From Brevibacillus thermoruber 423 (GTDB lineage: Bacteria; Bacillota; Bacilli; Brevibacillales; Brevibacillaceae): a DNA stretch of 64,000 nucleotides. The first letter of the stretch is position 1. Each line of letters opens with the position of its first letter. Made by a program: the position numbers and the translations under genes. Location: assembly GCF_000454065.1 (NCBI RefSeq), contig NZ_KE695654.1, positions 248,836 through 312,835 on the forward strand. The letters are read 5' to 3'. This document shows positions 9,146 to 19,522 of the stretch, one piece after another. A model generated the notes under the pieces. That model did not search any database. It was not told where the DNA came from and was given only the letters and a program-made list of their open reading frames with translations.

Positions 9146-10345
9146 ATGACCAATCGTGAAGACATCGCTTCCCGTCCCCTGCCGGCGGGAAACATACTTC
9201 TTGTCGCGGGCATCATTCTCGTCGCCTTCAACCTGCGCCCCGCCCTCACCTCCGTGGGACCGCTGATCGGCTCCATCCGAACGGATACGGGCCTGTCCGG
9301 CGGCATGGCGGGTTTTTTGACCACGCTGCCGCTCATCGCCTTTGCCGTCCTGTCTCCGCTCGCTCCGAAGATCGCGGAGCGTTACGGGAATGAACGGACC
9401 ATCTGGGCGGGACTGTGCGCCTTGATCGTCGGCATCGTCCTCCGCTCGCTCGGGGGGACCGCCGCGTTATTTGCCGGAACGGCCTTGATCGGCTTGGGGA
9501 TCGCTATCTGCAACGTGCTGCTGCCGGGGCTTGTCAAGCAGCGGTTTCCGGACAAGGTCGGGCTTATGACGAGCGTGTACACCACCGCGATGGGCACTTT
9601 CGCCGCGCTGGCGTCCGGTCTCAGCGTCCCGCTTGCCCAGGCGCTGCATCTCGGATGGCAGGGAGCGCTGGCCGGCTGGTCCCTGCTGGCCCTCATCGCC
9701 CTGGTTGTTTGGCTGCCGCAGCTTCGTTCTTCCGGCAAATTCGCCCGCGACCAGGGCAAAACGTCCGCCAACGGCCGGCTCTGGCGTTCGCCGATGGCCT
9801 GGCAGGTTACCGTTTTCATGGGATTGCAGTCGTTTGCGTTCTACTGCACCATTGCCTGGCTGCCGGAAATTTTGCATCACCACGGCATGAGCGTCTCGAC
9901 AGCGGGCTGGATGCTCTCCATCCTGCAGTTTGTCAGTCTGCCCGCCACATTTCTGGCGCCGGTGCTGGCCTCCCGCCTGCCCAACCAGTCGGGCATGGCC
10001 TTGGTGATCGGCCTTTTCTTTCTGGCCGGATTCGGCGGGCTGCTGGGCGGCGGAAACAGCTTGCTGCTCTTTGGCTCGCTTGTGCTGCTCGGCATCGGGC
10101 TGGGGGCCAGCATCAGCCTGGCGCTGACGATGATCGTCCTGCGAACAACGGACACGCATCAGGCTTCCGCGTTATCCGGCATGTCGCAATCCTTCGGTTA
10201 TTTGCTGGCCGCCGGCGGGCCGATCCTGATCGGGATTCTCTACGATTGGACCCGTTCGTGGACGCTCCCCCTGCTGACGCTGCTGGTGGTCAGCCTGCTG
10301 ATGACGATCGCCGGGATCGGAGCGGGACGCAGCAAATACGTATAA
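9146..10345 (+). CDS. MFS transporter, CynX/NimT family
   Basis: A 399-aa, 12-helix major facilitator protein. The opening NLRPALTSVGPLIGSIR after the first helix and GFLTTLPLIAFAVLSPLAPK are hallmarks of the CynX/NimT (cyanate/2-nitroimidazole transporter) branch. The substrate cannot be read from sequence. ATG 9146 is chosen because GGAGG lies 9 bases before it. It overlaps the last 14 bases of the broken acetyltransferase frame and sits on the opposite strand to all purine genes, between purN and purH. It ends in a shared terminator with purN. Confidence 0.88.
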   Translation: MTNREDIASRPLPAGNILLVAGIILVAFNLRPALTSVGPLIGSIRTDTGLSGGMAGFLTTLPLIAFAVLSPLAPKIAERYGNERTIWAGLCALIVGIVLRSLGGTAALFAGTALIGLGIAICNVLLPGLVKQRFPDKVGLMTSVYTTAMGTFAALASGLSVPLAQALHLGWQGALAGWSLLALIALVVWLPQLRSSGKFARDQGKTSANGRLWRSPMAWQVTVFMGLQSFAFYCTIAWLPEILHHHGMSVSTAGWMLSILQFVSLPATFLAPVLASRLPNQSGMALVIGLFFLAGFGGLLGGGNSLLLFGSLVLLGIGLGASISLALTMIVLRTTDTHQASALSGMSQSFGYLLAAGGPILIGILYDWTRSWTLPLLTLLVVSLLMTIAGIGAGRSKYV

Positions 10346-10372
10346 GGCCCCTGCGGCACGAAGCAAACAAAC

Positions 10373-10411
10373 GGCCCTCCGCCACGGGAATCGTTCCCGC
10401 CGCAGAGGGCC
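10373..10411. terminator. shared terminator between NimT-like gene and purN
   Basis: GGCCCTC (10373-10379) pairs with GAGGGCC (10405-10411), with an inner GGGAA/TTCCC stem. The minus-strand side continues GTTTGTTTGCTT, so termination of the purC-N transcript is the better supported direction. Confidence 0.75.
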
Positions 10412-10416
10412 GCTTA

Positions 10417-11028
10417 TTACTTCTCCAGCCGCACGTGCCGCCCCTCCAGCCTCATCCGGCCGGCGAGCAGTTGTCCGATCACGTCGACCAGCAGTTCGTG
10501 CTCCACTTCATGGATCCGGGCAGCGAGACTCTCTGCCGTATCCGTCTCGCGCACCGCCACGGGAACCTGTGCGATGATCGGCCCGGTATCCAGGCCGGCA
10601 TCGACGACATGTACCGTTACCCCCGTTATCTTTACCCCGTAGGCGAGTGCCTGCCCGACCGCATCCTTGCCGGGAAAGGCCGGAAGCAGCGAGGGATGCA
10701 GGTTGATGATCTGTCCTTCGTAGGCGGACAAGAGCGTCGGCCCCACCAGCCGCATGTACCCGGCCAGCACGACCAGCGCAACGTCCCGCCTGCGCAGCTC
10801 GGCGACGATCTTCGTCTCAAACGCCGCCTTGTCCGGATACGCTTTCGGCTCAAACGCGAACGCTTCCACGCCCAATCGCTCCGCCCGCTCCAGCACCTTG
10901 GCTCCCGGCTTGTCGCAGACGAGCAGCGCAACTTCCGCGCCCTCCAGCCGGCCGCTTCTCGTCGCCTGCACGATCGCTTCAAAATTGGAACCGCTGCCCG
11001 AGGCAAAAATGGCTATCCGTTTCACCAC
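10417..11028 (-). CDS. purN: phosphoribosylglycinamide formyltransferase PurN
   Basis: Folate-dependent GAR transformylase, step 3 of IMP synthesis, 203 aa. [15 protein letters not shown] at the N-terminus is the phosphate-binding loop. [13 protein letters not shown] and [16 protein letters not shown] carry the catalytic Asn/His, and [19 protein letters not shown] contains the conserved Asp. Start: two consecutive GTG codons (11028 and 11025); the second overlaps the purM stop as GTGA, a classical coupled arrangement. It is the last gene of the purC-N block. Confidence 0.97.
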   Translation of the reverse strand: MVKRIAIFASGSGSNFEAIVQATRSGRLEGAEVALLVCDKPGAKVLERAERLGVEAFAFEPKAYPDKAAFETKIVAELRRRDVALVVLAGYMRLVGPTLLSAYEGQIINLHPSLLPAFPGKDAVGQALAYGVKITGVTVHVVDAGLDTGPIIAQVPVAVRETDTAESLAARIHEVEHELLVDVIGQLLAGRMRLEGRHVRLEK

Positions 11029-12062
11029 GCCACCCCGTTGTACACGACTTTCCGCCCGCCCGCCCGGATCTGGCCGATCAGGTACGGTTGCTCGCCCAAT
11101 TGCTGCAGCGTGCCGATCACATCGACGACGTCGTCCTGCTTGACGACCAGCACCATCCCGATGCCCATGTTGAACGTGCGGTACATGTCGGCCGGGGCGA
11201 TGCCGCCCGCCTCCTGCACCAGACGGAAGATCGGCAGCACCGGCCAGGAACCGACGTCGATCACCGCCTGCGTTCCTTCGGGCAGGACGCGGGGAATGTT
11301 TTCCGTGAAGCCGCCGCCGGTGATGTGGGCCATCGCCTTGATCTCGAAAGACTGGAGCAGCGAAAGGATCGGCTTGACGTAAATCCGGGTCGGCGTCAGC
11401 AGCTCTTCCCCCAGTGTTTTGCCGAGCGCGTCCACGTGATCGTGCAGCGACATCCCCCGATCAGCCAGCAGCACTTTGCGCACGAGGGAAAAGCCGTTGC
11501 TGTGCACGCCGCTGGAGGCGAGCCCCACCAGCACGTCGCCCGGCTGCACACCAGCACCGGTGATCAGCTTCTCTTCGTCCGCGACACCGACGGTAAACCC
11601 GGCGATGTCGTACTCGCCTTCCGCGTACATGCCCGGCATTTCCGCCGTCTCGCCGCCGATCAGCGAACAGCCGGCCTGGGCGCAGCCGTCAGCGATGCCC
11701 TTGACGATCGCCTCGATCTTTTCCGGAATCACTTTGTCGCAGGCCAGGTAATCGAGGAAAAAGAGCGGTTCCGCTCCCTGCACGACCACGTCGTTGACGC
11801 ACATCGCCACGGCGTCGATGCCGATCGTGTCGTGTTTGTCCATGGCAAACGCGAGCTTCAGCTTGGTGCCCACGCCGTCCGTGCCGGAGACGAGCACCGG
11901 TTTTTTGTACCGGGACGCATCCAGGCGAAACAGCGCGCCAAATCCGCCCAAATCGGTCAGCACTTCGGGACGGAACGTCCGCTTCACATGCTTTTTCATC
12001 CGTTCTACCGCTTCGTTGCCCGCCTCGATGTCGACGCCTGCTTGCTTGTATGCTTCGCTCAT
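11022..12062 (-). CDS. purM: phosphoribosylformylglycinamidine cyclo-ligase PurM
   Basis: AIR synthetase, step 5, 346 aa. It has the AIR-synthase fold signatures: [50 protein letters not shown], and [19 protein letters not shown] 12062 follows GAGGGGAG. The gene begins 14 bases after purF ends and overlaps purN slightly, as in other Bacillales pur operons. Confidence 0.97.
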   Translation of the reverse strand: MSEAYKQAGVDIEAGNEAVERMKKHVKRTFRPEVLTDLGGFGALFRLDASRYKKPVLVSGTDGVGTKLKLAFAMDKHDTIGIDAVAMCVNDVVVQGAEPLFFLDYLACDKVIPEKIEAIVKGIADGCAQAGCSLIGGETAEMPGMYAEGEYDIAGFTVGVADEEKLITGAGVQPGDVLVGLASSGVHSNGFSLVRKVLLADRGMSLHDHVDALGKTLGEELLTPTRIYVKPILSLLQSFEIKAMAHITGGGFTENIPRVLPEGTQAVIDVGSWPVLPIFRLVQEAGGIAPADMYRTFNMGIGMVLVVKQDDVVDVIGTLQQLGEQPYLIGQIRAGGRKVVYNGVAW

Positions 12063-12075
12063 GGTTTCTCCCCTC

Positions 12076-13494
12076 TTAACACTTGTCTGCCGGCAGTGCC
12101 GCCTCAAATTCGATCTCCGTGGGATACTGGCCGGTGAAGCAGGCCAGGCAGTGGCCGTTGTTGGGAGCCGCGTCCGTGCGGCCGATCGCTTCGATCATGC
12201 CTTCCACCGACAAAAACGCCAGCGAGTCCGCGCCGATGATGCGGCGAATCTCTTCGACCGTTTTGGTGGAGGCGATCAGTTCGTCCCGGGTGGACGTGTC
12301 GATGCCGTAGAAGCAGGGATTCTTCACCGGCGGCGAACTGACCCGCACGTGCACTTCCCGGGCCCCCGCCTCGCGCAGCATGCGGACGATGCGGCTGCTG
12401 GTGGTGCCGCGGACGATCGAGTCGTCGATCATCACCACCCGCTTGCCTTCCACCACTTTGCGCACGGCAGACAGCTTCAGGTGAACGGCGCGTTCCCGCA
12501 GCTCCTGCGTCGGCTGGATAAAGGTGCGTCCCACGTAGCGGTTCTTGATCAACCCGATCTCGTAGGGGATGCCGGTCGCCTCCGCGAAGCCGATGGCCGC
12601 CGAGATGCTGGAATCGGGCACGCCCGTCACCACGTCGGCCTCCACCGGCGCCTCCAGCGCGAGCTGCTTGCCCAGCCGCTTGCGGGCCATGTGCACGTTG
12701 ATCCCGTCGATGTCACTGTCCGGCCGGGCAAAGTAGATGTACTCAAACGTGCAGATGGAGCGGACGGTTTTGTCCGTAAACGTCGTCTCGCGGATGCCGT
12801 CCTCGTCGATGACGATCAGCTCGCCCGGCTGGACGTCGCGCCAATACTCGGCGCCGATGATGTCAAAAGCGCACGTCTCGGATGCCACGCAGACGGCGTC
12901 ACCCAGACGGCCGAGGGACAGCGGACGCAGCCCGTTCGGGTCGAGCGCGATGATGAGCTGCCGCTCGTTCATCACCAAGAGCGCGTACGCCCCCTTGATG
13001 TGCTGCAGCGCTTCCTTGACCGCTTCCGCCAGGTCCCGGCTTTGCGAACGGGCGATCAGGTGGGCGATCACTTCGGTATCGCTCGTCGTCTGGAAAATGG
13101 AGCCCTTGGCCTCCAGCTCTTTTCGCAGCACGGAGGCGTTGACCAGGTTGCCGTTGTGGGCGACGGCCATGCTGCCGTGGGCGTAGCGGAAAAAGAGCGG
13201 CTGCGCGTTTTCGATCTTGCTCGCACCGGCCGTGGTGTAGCGCGTGTGGCCGATGGCGATGTGGCCGCGAAACTTCTCCAGGTCGCCCTTGCCAAACGCC
13301 TCCGATACCAGCCCCATGCCGCGGTGTTTGTACCACGTTTCGCCGTCGGAGGCGCAGATGCCCGCGCTCTCCTGGCCGCGGTGCTGCAGGGCGTGCAGCC
13401 CCAGGTAGGTCAGCGGGGCCGCTTCCCGGTGGTTGTAGATGCCAAAGACGCCGCACTCTTCGTTCAGTTTGTCCCAGATCAACCGATCAAACAT
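12076..13494 (-). CDS. purF: amidophosphoribosyltransferase PurF
   Basis: The committed step: PRPP + glutamine to phosphoribosylamine, 472 aa. [13 protein letters not shown] is a short propeptide before the catalytic N-terminal Cys (CGVFGIYNH), as in the Bacillus enzyme. [14 protein letters not shown] follows. The PRPP loop is [13 protein letters not shown]. Cysteines in NPCFYGID and GHCLACF are the ligand positions expected for the 4Fe-4S-containing PurF type. The start overlaps the end of purL by 16 bases. The open frame extends upstream within purL, but ATG 13494 gives the propeptide. Confidence 0.97.
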   Translation of the reverse strand: MFDRLIWDKLNEECGVFGIYNHREAAPLTYLGLHALQHRGQESAGICASDGETWYKHRGMGLVSEAFGKGDLEKFRGHIAIGHTRYTTAGASKIENAQPLFFRYAHGSMAVAHNGNLVNASVLRKELEAKGSIFQTTSDTEVIAHLIARSQSRDLAEAVKEALQHIKGAYALLVMNERQLIIALDPNGLRPLSLGRLGDAVCVASETCAFDIIGAEYWRDVQPGELIVIDEDGIRETTFTDKTVRSICTFEYIYFARPDSDIDGINVHMARKRLGKQLALEAPVEADVVTGVPDSSISAAIGFAEATGIPYEIGLIKNRYVGRTFIQPTQELRERAVHLKLSAVRKVVEGKRVVMIDDSIVRGTTSSRIVRMLREAGAREVHVRVSSPPVKNPCFYGIDTSTRDELIASTKTVEEIRRIIGADSLAFLSVEGMIEAIGRTDAAPNNGHCLACFTGQYPTEIEFEAALPADKC

Positions 13495-15722
13495 GGAATC
13501 GCATCCTTCCAAGCGGCTTTCAAGTCGGCAAGCGGCGCATGGATGACTTCCGTTCCGTTGACGTTCACCACCAGTCGCTCGCCGCCGGTCGTTCCGATCA
13601 CCTGTGCCGGCACATCCCGTTCCTTTGCCAGCGCCAGAACGGCGTCCGTTTGTTCCTGCGCGACGCTGAGCAGAATGCGCGACTGCGACTCGCTGAACAA
13701 AAGCACGTCGCTGCGCATGTCGGACTTCAGCGAGACGGCTGCGCCGATCCCGTTGCCGAAGCACGATTCCGCCAGCGCGACGCCGAGTCCTCCTTCCGAC
13801 AGGTCGTGCGCCGATTTCACCAGCCCCTGGCGGATGGCGTCGAGCACCAGCTTCTGCACAGCCGCTTCCTTGGCCAGGTCAAGCTGCGGCGGTCGGCCGG
13901 AGATGGAGCCGGTCGCCCACTTTTGATACTCGCTGCCGCCCAGTTCGGCGTAGGTCTCGCCGAGGAGAATGATGGCGTCCCCTTCGGCCTGGAAATCCTG
14001 GGTGGTGATGTGGTCGACGTCCGCGATCAGGCCGACCATGCCGACGGTCGGCGTCGGGTAGATGGCGTCGCCGCTGCGTTCGTTGTAAAACGACACGTTG
14101 CCGCCGATGACCGGCGTATTCAGCGCGAGGCAGGCTTCGCTCATGCCGTCGACCGCTTTTTCAAACTGCCAGAACACCTCCGGCTTCTCGGGGTTGCCGA
14201 AGTTGAGGCAGTCGGTGATCGCCAGCGGCTCCGCGCCGGAGCAGACCACGTTGCGCGCCGCTTCGGCCACGGCGATCGCGCCGCCCACCTGCGGGTCGAG
14301 GTAGACGTAACGGCCGTTGCAGTCCGTGCTCATCGCCAGTGCCTTGCGGGTGCCGCGGATCATCACCACAGCCGCGTCCGACCCCGGTTTGACCGCCGTG
14401 TTGGCGCGGACGATGTGGTCGTACTGCTCGTACACCCACGCCTTGTTGGCCACGGTCGGCTGGGCCAGCAGGGCTTTCAGGGTTTCGTTGACGTCGGCCG
14501 GCTCGGGGATGGCGGCCACCGGATCGACGTTGGCGTTCGCTTCGTAGTACGCGGGTACGGCCGACGGTCTGTGGTAGACCGGAGCGTCGTCCGCCAAGGT
14601 CTTCACCGGCACTTCCGCCACCACTTCGCCGTGGTGCAGCAGGCGCAGCATGCCGTCGTCCGTCACGCGGCCGACGACCGCCGAAGCCAGGCCCCACTTG
14701 TCAAAAATGGCGATCGCTTCCGCCTCCTTGCCCTTTTCCACGACGACCAGCATGCGCTCCTGGGATTCGGAGAGCATCATCTCGTAGGCGGACATGCCCG
14801 CCTCCCGCTGCGGCACCAGGTCGAGGTTCATCTCGATGCCGTTGCCCGCCTTGGAGGCCATCTCCGCACTGGAGCAGGTGAGACCGGCCGCGCCCATGTC
14901 CTGGATGCCGACGACGATGCCGGTGTCGATCAGCTCCAGGCAGGCTTCCAGCAGCAGTTTTTCCATGAACGGGTCGCCCACCTGCACGGCCGGCCGCTTT
15001 TTCTCCGACTCGTCGTTCAATTCCTCGGAGGCGAACGTCGCACCGTGGATGCCGTCCCGGCCGGTGCTGGCGCCCACGTAGATGACCGGGTTGCCGACGC
15101 CGGTCGCCACCCCTTTTTGAATCTTGTCGTGGTCGATCAGGCCGACGCACATCGCGTTCACCAGCGGGTTGCCCTCGTAGGTGGCGTCAAAGTTCACTTC
15201 CCCGCCCACGGTCGGGATGCCGATGCAGTTGCCGTAGCCGGCGATGCCCGCCACCACGTTTTCAAACAGGTATTTCACGCGCGGCGAGGTCAGTTCCCCG
15301 AAGCGCAGCGAGTTCAGGAGCGCCACCGGACGGGCGCCCATCGAAAAGACGTCGCGAATGATGCCGCCCACCCCGGTCGCCGCCCCTTGGTACGGCTCGA
15401 TGGCGGAGGGGTGGTTGTGGCTTTCGATCTTGAAGACGACGGCCTGGTTGTCGCCGATGTCGACGATCCCGGCGCCTTCACCCGGTCCCTGCAGCACGCG
15501 CGGCCCGCTGGTCGGGAAGCGGCGCAGCACCGGCTTGGAGTTCTTGTACGAGCAGTGCTCCGACCACATCACGCTGTAGAGTCCCGTCTCTGTCCAGTTC
15601 GGCTTTCGGCCGAGGATGTCCACGACGCGCTGATACTCTTCGTCAGTCAGGCCGATCTCCCGGTACAGGCGCTGATCGGCGATTTGGTCGGCGGTCGGTT
15701 CGTTACGAGTGAGCTGTGACAC
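13479..15722 (-). CDS. purL: FGAM synthase large subunit PurL
   Basis: Synthetase subunit of the three-part PurSQL complex, step 4 (FGAR to FGAM). It is 747 aa, typical for the short PurL that needs separate PurS and PurQ. Features include [20 protein letters not shown] near residue 50, the ATP-binding [20 protein letters not shown], and in the second half SDGIETC-free repeats of the same fold such as [14 protein letters not shown]. It starts with GTG (GGAGGGAA 7 bases upstream) and overlaps the purQ 3' end by 20 bases. Confidence 0.97.
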   Translation of the reverse strand: MSQLTRNEPTADQIADQRLYREIGLTDEEYQRVVDILGRKPNWTETGLYSVMWSEHCSYKNSKPVLRRFPTSGPRVLQGPGEGAGIVDIGDNQAVVFKIESHNHPSAIEPYQGAATGVGGIIRDVFSMGARPVALLNSLRFGELTSPRVKYLFENVVAGIAGYGNCIGIPTVGGEVNFDATYEGNPLVNAMCVGLIDHDKIQKGVATGVGNPVIYVGASTGRDGIHGATFASEELNDESEKKRPAVQVGDPFMEKLLLEACLELIDTGIVVGIQDMGAAGLTCSSAEMASKAGNGIEMNLDLVPQREAGMSAYEMMLSESQERMLVVVEKGKEAEAIAIFDKWGLASAVVGRVTDDGMLRLLHHGEVVAEVPVKTLADDAPVYHRPSAVPAYYEANANVDPVAAIPEPADVNETLKALLAQPTVANKAWVYEQYDHIVRANTAVKPGSDAAVVMIRGTRKALAMSTDCNGRYVYLDPQVGGAIAVAEAARNVVCSGAEPLAITDCLNFGNPEKPEVFWQFEKAVDGMSEACLALNTPVIGGNVSFYNERSGDAIYPTPTVGMVGLIADVDHITTQDFQAEGDAIILLGETYAELGGSEYQKWATGSISGRPPQLDLAKEAAVQKLVLDAIRQGLVKSAHDLSEGGLGVALAESCFGNGIGAAVSLKSDMRSDVLLFSESQSRILLSVAQEQTDAVLALAKERDVPAQVIGTTGGERLVVNVNGTEVIHAPLADLKAAWKDAIPCLIG

Positions 15723-16395
15723 TGTTGCGTTCCCTCCATGTCTTCAGAATCGAGGTAAACAGGCGCCGTCCGTCGGCGGAACTCATCCATTCGTGCACGG
15801 CCCGCTCCGGGTGGGGCATCATGCCGAGCACGTTGCCCCGTTCGCTGCAGATGCCGGCGATGTCGTCCAAAGAACCGTTCGGGTTTTCCCCTTCGTAGCG
15901 GAAGACGATCTGGTTGTTGGCCCGAAGCCGCGCCAGCGTCTCGTCGTCGCAGTAGTAGTTGCCTTCGCCGTGGGCGATCGGGATGCGGATGACTTCACCC
16001 GCCGCGTAGTCGCGGGTAAACGGCGTGTCGTTGTTGACCACGCGCAGCGGCGACAGCTTACAGCGGAACTTGAGCGAACGGTTGCGGAGCAGGGCGCCCG
16101 GCAGCAGACCGACTTCGGTCAGGATCTGGAAGCCGTTGCAGATGCCCATCACCAGCTTGCCTTCCTCCGCTGCCTTGACCACCTGCTCCATCACCGGCGA
16201 AAACCGGGCGACCGCGCCGCAGCGCAGGTAGTCGCCGTAGGAAAAGCCGCCCGGCAGCAGGATGACATCGTAGGCGGAGAGGTCGGTCTGTGCGTGCCAG
16301 ACGTAATCCACCGGCACTCCCATCACGTCTTCAACGGCGTTGTACAAGTCGATGTCGGCGTTGGACCCGGGAAAGACGATTACGGCTACTCGCAT
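15703..16395 (-). CDS. purQ: FGAM synthase glutaminase subunit PurQ
   Basis: Class I glutamine amidotransferase that supplies ammonia to PurL, 230 aa. The nucleophile Cys lies in [20 protein letters not shown] (about residue 87). The His/Glu of the triad are in [13 protein letters not shown] near the C-terminus. The start [16 protein letters not shown] and [17 protein letters not shown] are diagnostic. It lies 3 bases after purS and overlaps purL, so the PurSQL genes are translationally linked. Confidence 0.97.
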   Translation of the reverse strand: MRVAVIVFPGSNADIDLYNAVEDVMGVPVDYVWHAQTDLSAYDVILLPGGFSYGDYLRCGAVARFSPVMEQVVKAAEEGKLVMGICNGFQILTEVGLLPGALLRNRSLKFRCKLSPLRVVNNDTPFTRDYAAGEVIRIPIAHGEGNYYCDDETLARLRANNQIVFRYEGENPNGSLDDIAGICSERGNVLGMMPHPERAVHEWMSSADGRRLFTSILKTWRERNSVTAHS

Positions 16396-16398
16396 GGC

Positions 16399-16647
16399 TC
16401 AGCCCTCCACGATGTCGAAGCGGTAGTCTTCAATCACGGTGTTGGCCAGCAGTTTTTCGCACATCGCGCGGACGCGCTCCTCCGCCTGCGCCCGGTCGGC
16501 CGTGTCCAGTTCCAGCTCCATGTACTTGCCGATGCGCACGTCTTTCACTTCGTCAAATCCGAGGGTGTGCAGCGCTCCCTTGACCGCGTGTCCTTGCGGG
16601 TCGAGCACGCTTTGGCGCAGCGTCACGTATACCACAGCTTTACACAT
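16399..16647 (-). CDS. purS: FGAM synthase subunit PurS
   Basis: An 82-aa protein that bridges PurL and PurQ in the Gram-positive FGAM synthase. [20 protein letters not shown] and [14 protein letters not shown] are the family signatures. It overlaps the end of purC by 8 bases. Confidence 0.96.
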   Translation of the reverse strand: MCKAVVYVTLRQSVLDPQGHAVKGALHTLGFDEVKDVRIGKYMELELDTADRAQAEERVRAMCEKLLANTVIEDYRFDIVEG

Positions 16648-17359
16648 GTGCTTCTCCTCCCAATCGTTTCAGCATTTCCCGATACGCTTCTTCCACATGG
16701 CCGAGATCGCGGCGGAAGCGGTCCTTGTCCAGCTTCTCCATCGTCTCGGCATCCCAGAACCGGCACGTGTCCGGCGATATTTCATCCGCCAGGAGAATTT
16801 CTCCCTCCGGCGTGCGTCCAAACTCCAGCTTAAAGTCGACGAGAATCACGCCGCGCTTGCGCAGGTAGCCCTGCAGGACCTCGTTTACCTGCAGGCCGAT
16901 TCGCTCCAGCACGGCCAGTTCGTCTTCGCCGGCGACTCCGAGCACCTTGATATGAGAGTGGTTGACCAGCGGATCGCCCAGTGCGTCGTCTTTATAGTAA
17001 AACTCCACGACCGGGTGCGGCAGGACCGTCCCCTCCGCCAATCCCAACCGCTTGGCCAGGGAACCGGCCGCGATGTTGCGGACGACCACTTCCAGCGGAA
17101 TGATCTCCACTTTGCGGACCAACTGCTCCGTGGGCGACAGCAGGCGGATAAAGTGGTTGTCGATGCCCCGCTCTTTCAACAGTGAGAAAAAGATGGCGGT
17201 GATGCGGTTGTTCAGCTCACCTTTTCCGGCGATGGTGCCTTTCTTTTCCCCGTTGAACGCGGTGGCGTCGTCCTTGTACTCCACCCAGTATTGATCGGCT
17301 AAAGACGTACGATAGATGCGCTTTGCCTTGCCTTCATAGAGTTGTTCCCGTTTTTCCAC
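16640..17359 (-). CDS. purC: SAICAR synthase PurC
   Basis: Phosphoribosylaminoimidazole-succinocarboxamide synthase, step 8. [12 protein letters not shown] (ATP loop), [38 protein letters not shown] and [19 protein letters not shown] are all present. Two starts are possible: GTG 17371 (243 aa) or GTG 17359 (239 aa). The second is preferred because AAGGTGA, a long match to the anti-Shine-Dalgarno, sits exactly 8 bases before it. It is the first gene of the purC-S-Q-L-F-M-N block. purE, purK and purB, which precede purC in Bacillus subtilis, are not here. Confidence 0.96.
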   Translation of the reverse strand: MEKREQLYEGKAKRIYRTSLADQYWVEYKDDATAFNGEKKGTIAGKGELNNRITAIFFSLLKERGIDNHFIRLLSPTEQLVRKVEIIPLEVVVRNIAAGSLAKRLGLAEGTVLPHPVVEFYYKDDALGDPLVNHSHIKVLGVAGEDELAVLERIGLQVNEVLQGYLRKRGVILVDFKLEFGRTPEGEILLADEISPDTCRFWDAETMEKLDKDRFRRDLGHVEEAYREMLKRLGGEAHV

Positions 17360-17407
17360 TTCCGGAGTCACCTTCCCCGATCAAAAGGTTGCGTAACGCT
17401 TAATATT

Positions 17408-17490
17408 CACGAACATTTCAACTCCATTAAAACATAATCATACGCATTTATCAACGAAAATGAGCAGATTAACCTTCGACAAATGTTCGG
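17408..17490 (-). promoter_or_regulatory. purC-N promoter with two PurR-box-like elements
   Basis: Minus strand: -35 TTGATA (17454-17449), 17-base spacer, -10 TTTAAT (17431-17426), identical hexamers and spacing to the purHD promoter. A PurR-box-like CACGAACATT (plus-strand orientation, 17408-17417) lies at the predicted start site. An inverted one, AAATGTTCGGG (its complement CCCGAACATTT matches CCGAACAWT fully), is at 17481-17491. The two boxes are convergent but about 60 bases apart, wider than the 16-17 bases of Bacillus PurR. I see no guanine riboswitch in the leader. Confidence 0.7.
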
Positions 17491-17640
17491 GAATTTATGT
17501 AATATCCCTCAAGTTGACGATTTCATCATTCGGCAAACAATCATGTGTGCCTTATTCTTTCCCTATGCGGGGACTTTCGGACTGCGCTCCGCCCTGCAGA
17601 GATAAGTGGGGCCAATCGGCGGCTGCCTGTCGCAGCAAAA

Positions 17641-17665
17641 GAGAAAAAGTCCGGATGCCCGGACT
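17641..17665 (-). terminator. intrinsic terminator upstream of the purC promoter
   Basis: A perfect stem AGTCCGG/CCGGACT with a 4-base loop, followed on the minus strand by TTTTTCTCTTTT. It would insulate purC from transcription entering from the right. Confidence 0.8.
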
Positions 17666-17785
17666 CTACAGGTACAATACGTGATGAAACTGGGAGAATC
17701 GTTTACGTTTACGCTTGCGCTTCAACCCCTGTCAGCCGAATGATTCCGGCTCATGTCGTTTACGCGCATAAACGCATGCAGACAA

Positions 17786-17808
17786 GCCCTTCTTTTCACA
17801 AGAAGGGC
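17786..17808 (-). terminator. hairpin terminator after small hypothetical gene
   Basis: GCCCTTCTT pairs perfectly with AAGAAGGGC around a 5-base loop, 8 bases after the stop codon of the 63-aa gene. The U tract is short (TTGTCT). Confidence 0.65.
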
Positions 17809-17815
17809 GTTGTGT

Positions 17816-18007
17816 TCACTCCGGCTCCAACCGCTCTTCGCGCATCTCGGCAATGGACTTCGCGTCACGGTGTTCAAGCGCTTCGCCGTACTGCAGCGGC
17901 TGTCTGATCTCCACCATCGGAGCGGCGTTTTCGTTTTCCAGTGGGCTCATCTCGGCAGGATCGCCGACATTTCGCATGGCGGGCGGAAACCGGTTTTCCG
18001 CAGTCAT
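17816..18007 (-). CDS. small hypothetical protein (63 aa)
   Basis: A hydrophilic 63-aa product starting MTAENRFPPAMRNVGDPAEM and ending in a charged, Glu-rich helix (AKSIAEMREERLEPE). The ATG at 18007 has a good ribosome site (GGAGGGG, 7 bases upstream), and two hairpin terminators follow. I recognise no family, and there is no membrane segment or signal peptide. The region from here to 18322 (about 315 bases) holds no other gene. It contains a GCCGCAG/CTGCGGC hairpin followed by TTTCCTTTTTT at about 18219-18275 on the plus strand, and a TGCTACACT extended -10-like element near 18278. Confidence 0.55.
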   Translation of the reverse strand: MTAENRFPPAMRNVGDPAEMSPLENENAAPMVEIRQPLQYGEALEHRDAKSIAEMREERLEPE

Positions 18008-18322
18008 CCCCAGTCCCCTCCAGTCTTCATGGAATGCTGTTACGATGTAGGATGGCCAGCTTGCCGAAAAAAAATCCCGGAGATCCCTGTTTGCCACAGC
18101 CCACATGTATCCATTTTGCTGTCGCATCCCCGGCTCCTGAACGCATGCTGCTGATCCAGAGAAACGCTCTCTCACGATGCATCGCCCTTCCCCGTCCTGC
18201 AGGGATAGGGAAACGCGCCGCAGCATGAGAGCCGTTGGGCGAAAGCGCTCGGACTGCGGCGGCTTTCCTTTTTTGTGCTACACTGGTAGAGGGTAAATTT
18301 TTCAGGGAAAGGATGAGTCCGC

Positions 18323-19522
18323 ATGTTTCCGTTTGAGGTGTTATTCCCGACCCGGATCTTCTTCGGCACCGGCGAAATCGCCCGGTTGGGGCGGGAAGCG
18401 AAAGCGCTCGGCCGCAAAGCGCTGCTCGTCACCGGCGGCCGTTCGGCCAAACGGACCGGTCTGTTGGACCGCGTTCAGTCGCTGCTGGCGGAAGAACAAG
18501 TGGAGTACGTGCTGTTTGACAAGATAGAACCCAACCCGCGCACCACCACCGTGGACGAAGGAGCGGCGCTCGCCCGCGAACACGGATGCGACTTTGTAAT
18601 CGCGCTCGGCGGCGGCTCGGTGATGGACGCCTCCAAAGCGATTGCGGCGGTGGCTCTCTCCGGCCGGCCGATCTACGATTACCTGCGCGGCAATCCCAGC
18701 GGCACGGCCAAAGAGCTGGTGCCCGTACAGGAAGCGCTCCCCCTGCTGACCGTGCCCACCGTGGCGGCGACCGGGTCGGAGGCGAACAACATCAGCGTGC
18801 TGACCCACTGGGAAAGCCACGAAAAATCGTCGATCAACGGCCCGGGGCTGTATCCAAAGGTGGCGATCCTCGATCCGGCGCTTACCTACACGGTGCCGCC
18901 ACACGTCACCGCGGAAGCGTGCGCCGACATCTTCGCCCACCTGTTCGAATCGTACCTGATCAGCGCGGAAGGCACGCATGTGCAGGACGGCTTTACGGAG
19001 ACGCTGATCCGACTGGTTGTGGAACACTCGCTTACGGCCATCCGCCAGCCCGATCACGAGGAAGCGCGCGCCACCCTGCTGTGGACGAGTACGCTGGCGA
19101 TCAGCCCGTTTACCCTGTCGGGGCGCGGAGCCGGCTATCCGCTGCACGGCGTGGAGCACCCGCTGAGCGGCTATTACGACATGGCCCACGGGCGGGGATT
19201 GGCCATGTTGTCCCTGCCGTACTTTGAACAGGTGATTCTGCCCGACCGCCCGGAACGGCTGGCCCGCATGGGGCGTCAGTGCTTCGGGGTCACGGAGGCG
19301 GACGACCAGGCCGCCGCACGGGCTGCGATCCAGGCCGTCCGCAGCTGGTACGAAGCGATGGGCATCACACAGCGCCTCTCCGACTTTGGCGTCACGCGCG
19401 ACGCCCTGCCGGAGCTGGCGCGGGAAGCGGTGCGCATCGGCGGACGGGGCACCGGCCACCTGGCAAGCTCCCGGCCGCTGCATGAGCAGGATGTCATCGC
19501 CATCTACGAGGCGTGCCTGTGA
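18323..19522 (+). CDS. iron-containing alcohol dehydrogenase
   Basis: A 399-aa group III (iron-dependent) alcohol dehydrogenase of the butanol dehydrogenase/YugJ-YugK type, an NAD(P)H-linked aldehyde/alcohol oxidoreductase in the cytosol. The nucleotide loop is IALGGGSVMDASKAIA (about residues 93-108). TVPTVAATGSEANNISVLT is the second family signature. Metal ligands are expected at Asp202 and His206 (ACADIFAHLFES) and at the two His of HGVEHPLSGYYDMAHGRGLA. Substrate not predictable. GGAAAGG precedes the ATG. A weak terminator hairpin follows at 19636-19659. Confidence 0.92.
   Translation: MFPFEVLFPTRIFFGTGEIARLGREAKALGRKALLVTGGRSAKRTGLLDRVQSLLAEEQVEYVLFDKIEPNPRTTTVDEGAALAREHGCDFVIALGGGSVMDASKAIAAVALSGRPIYDYLRGNPSGTAKELVPVQEALPLLTVPTVAATGSEANNISVLTHWESHEKSSINGPGLYPKVAILDPALTYTVPPHVTAEACADIFAHLFESYLISAEGTHVQDGFTETLIRLVVEHSLTAIRQPDHEEARATLLWTSTLAISPFTLSGRGAGYPLHGVEHPLSGYYDMAHGRGLAMLSLPYFEQVILPDRPERLARMGRQCFGVTEADDQAAARAAIQAVRSWYEAMGITQRLSDFGVTRDALPELAREAVRIGGRGTGHLASSRPLHEQDVIAIYEACL

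Noticed and set aside
13539-15719. A 726-codon plus-strand open frame opposite purL
   Set aside because: Antisense shadow of purL in high-GC DNA; no ribosome site and His/Arg/Val-biased composition. The same applies to the long frames opposite the opp, pur and tadA genes.
17372-17520. Guanine riboswitch in the purC leader
   Set aside because: The conserved loops of the purine aptamer are absent, and the PurR-box-like elements explain control.
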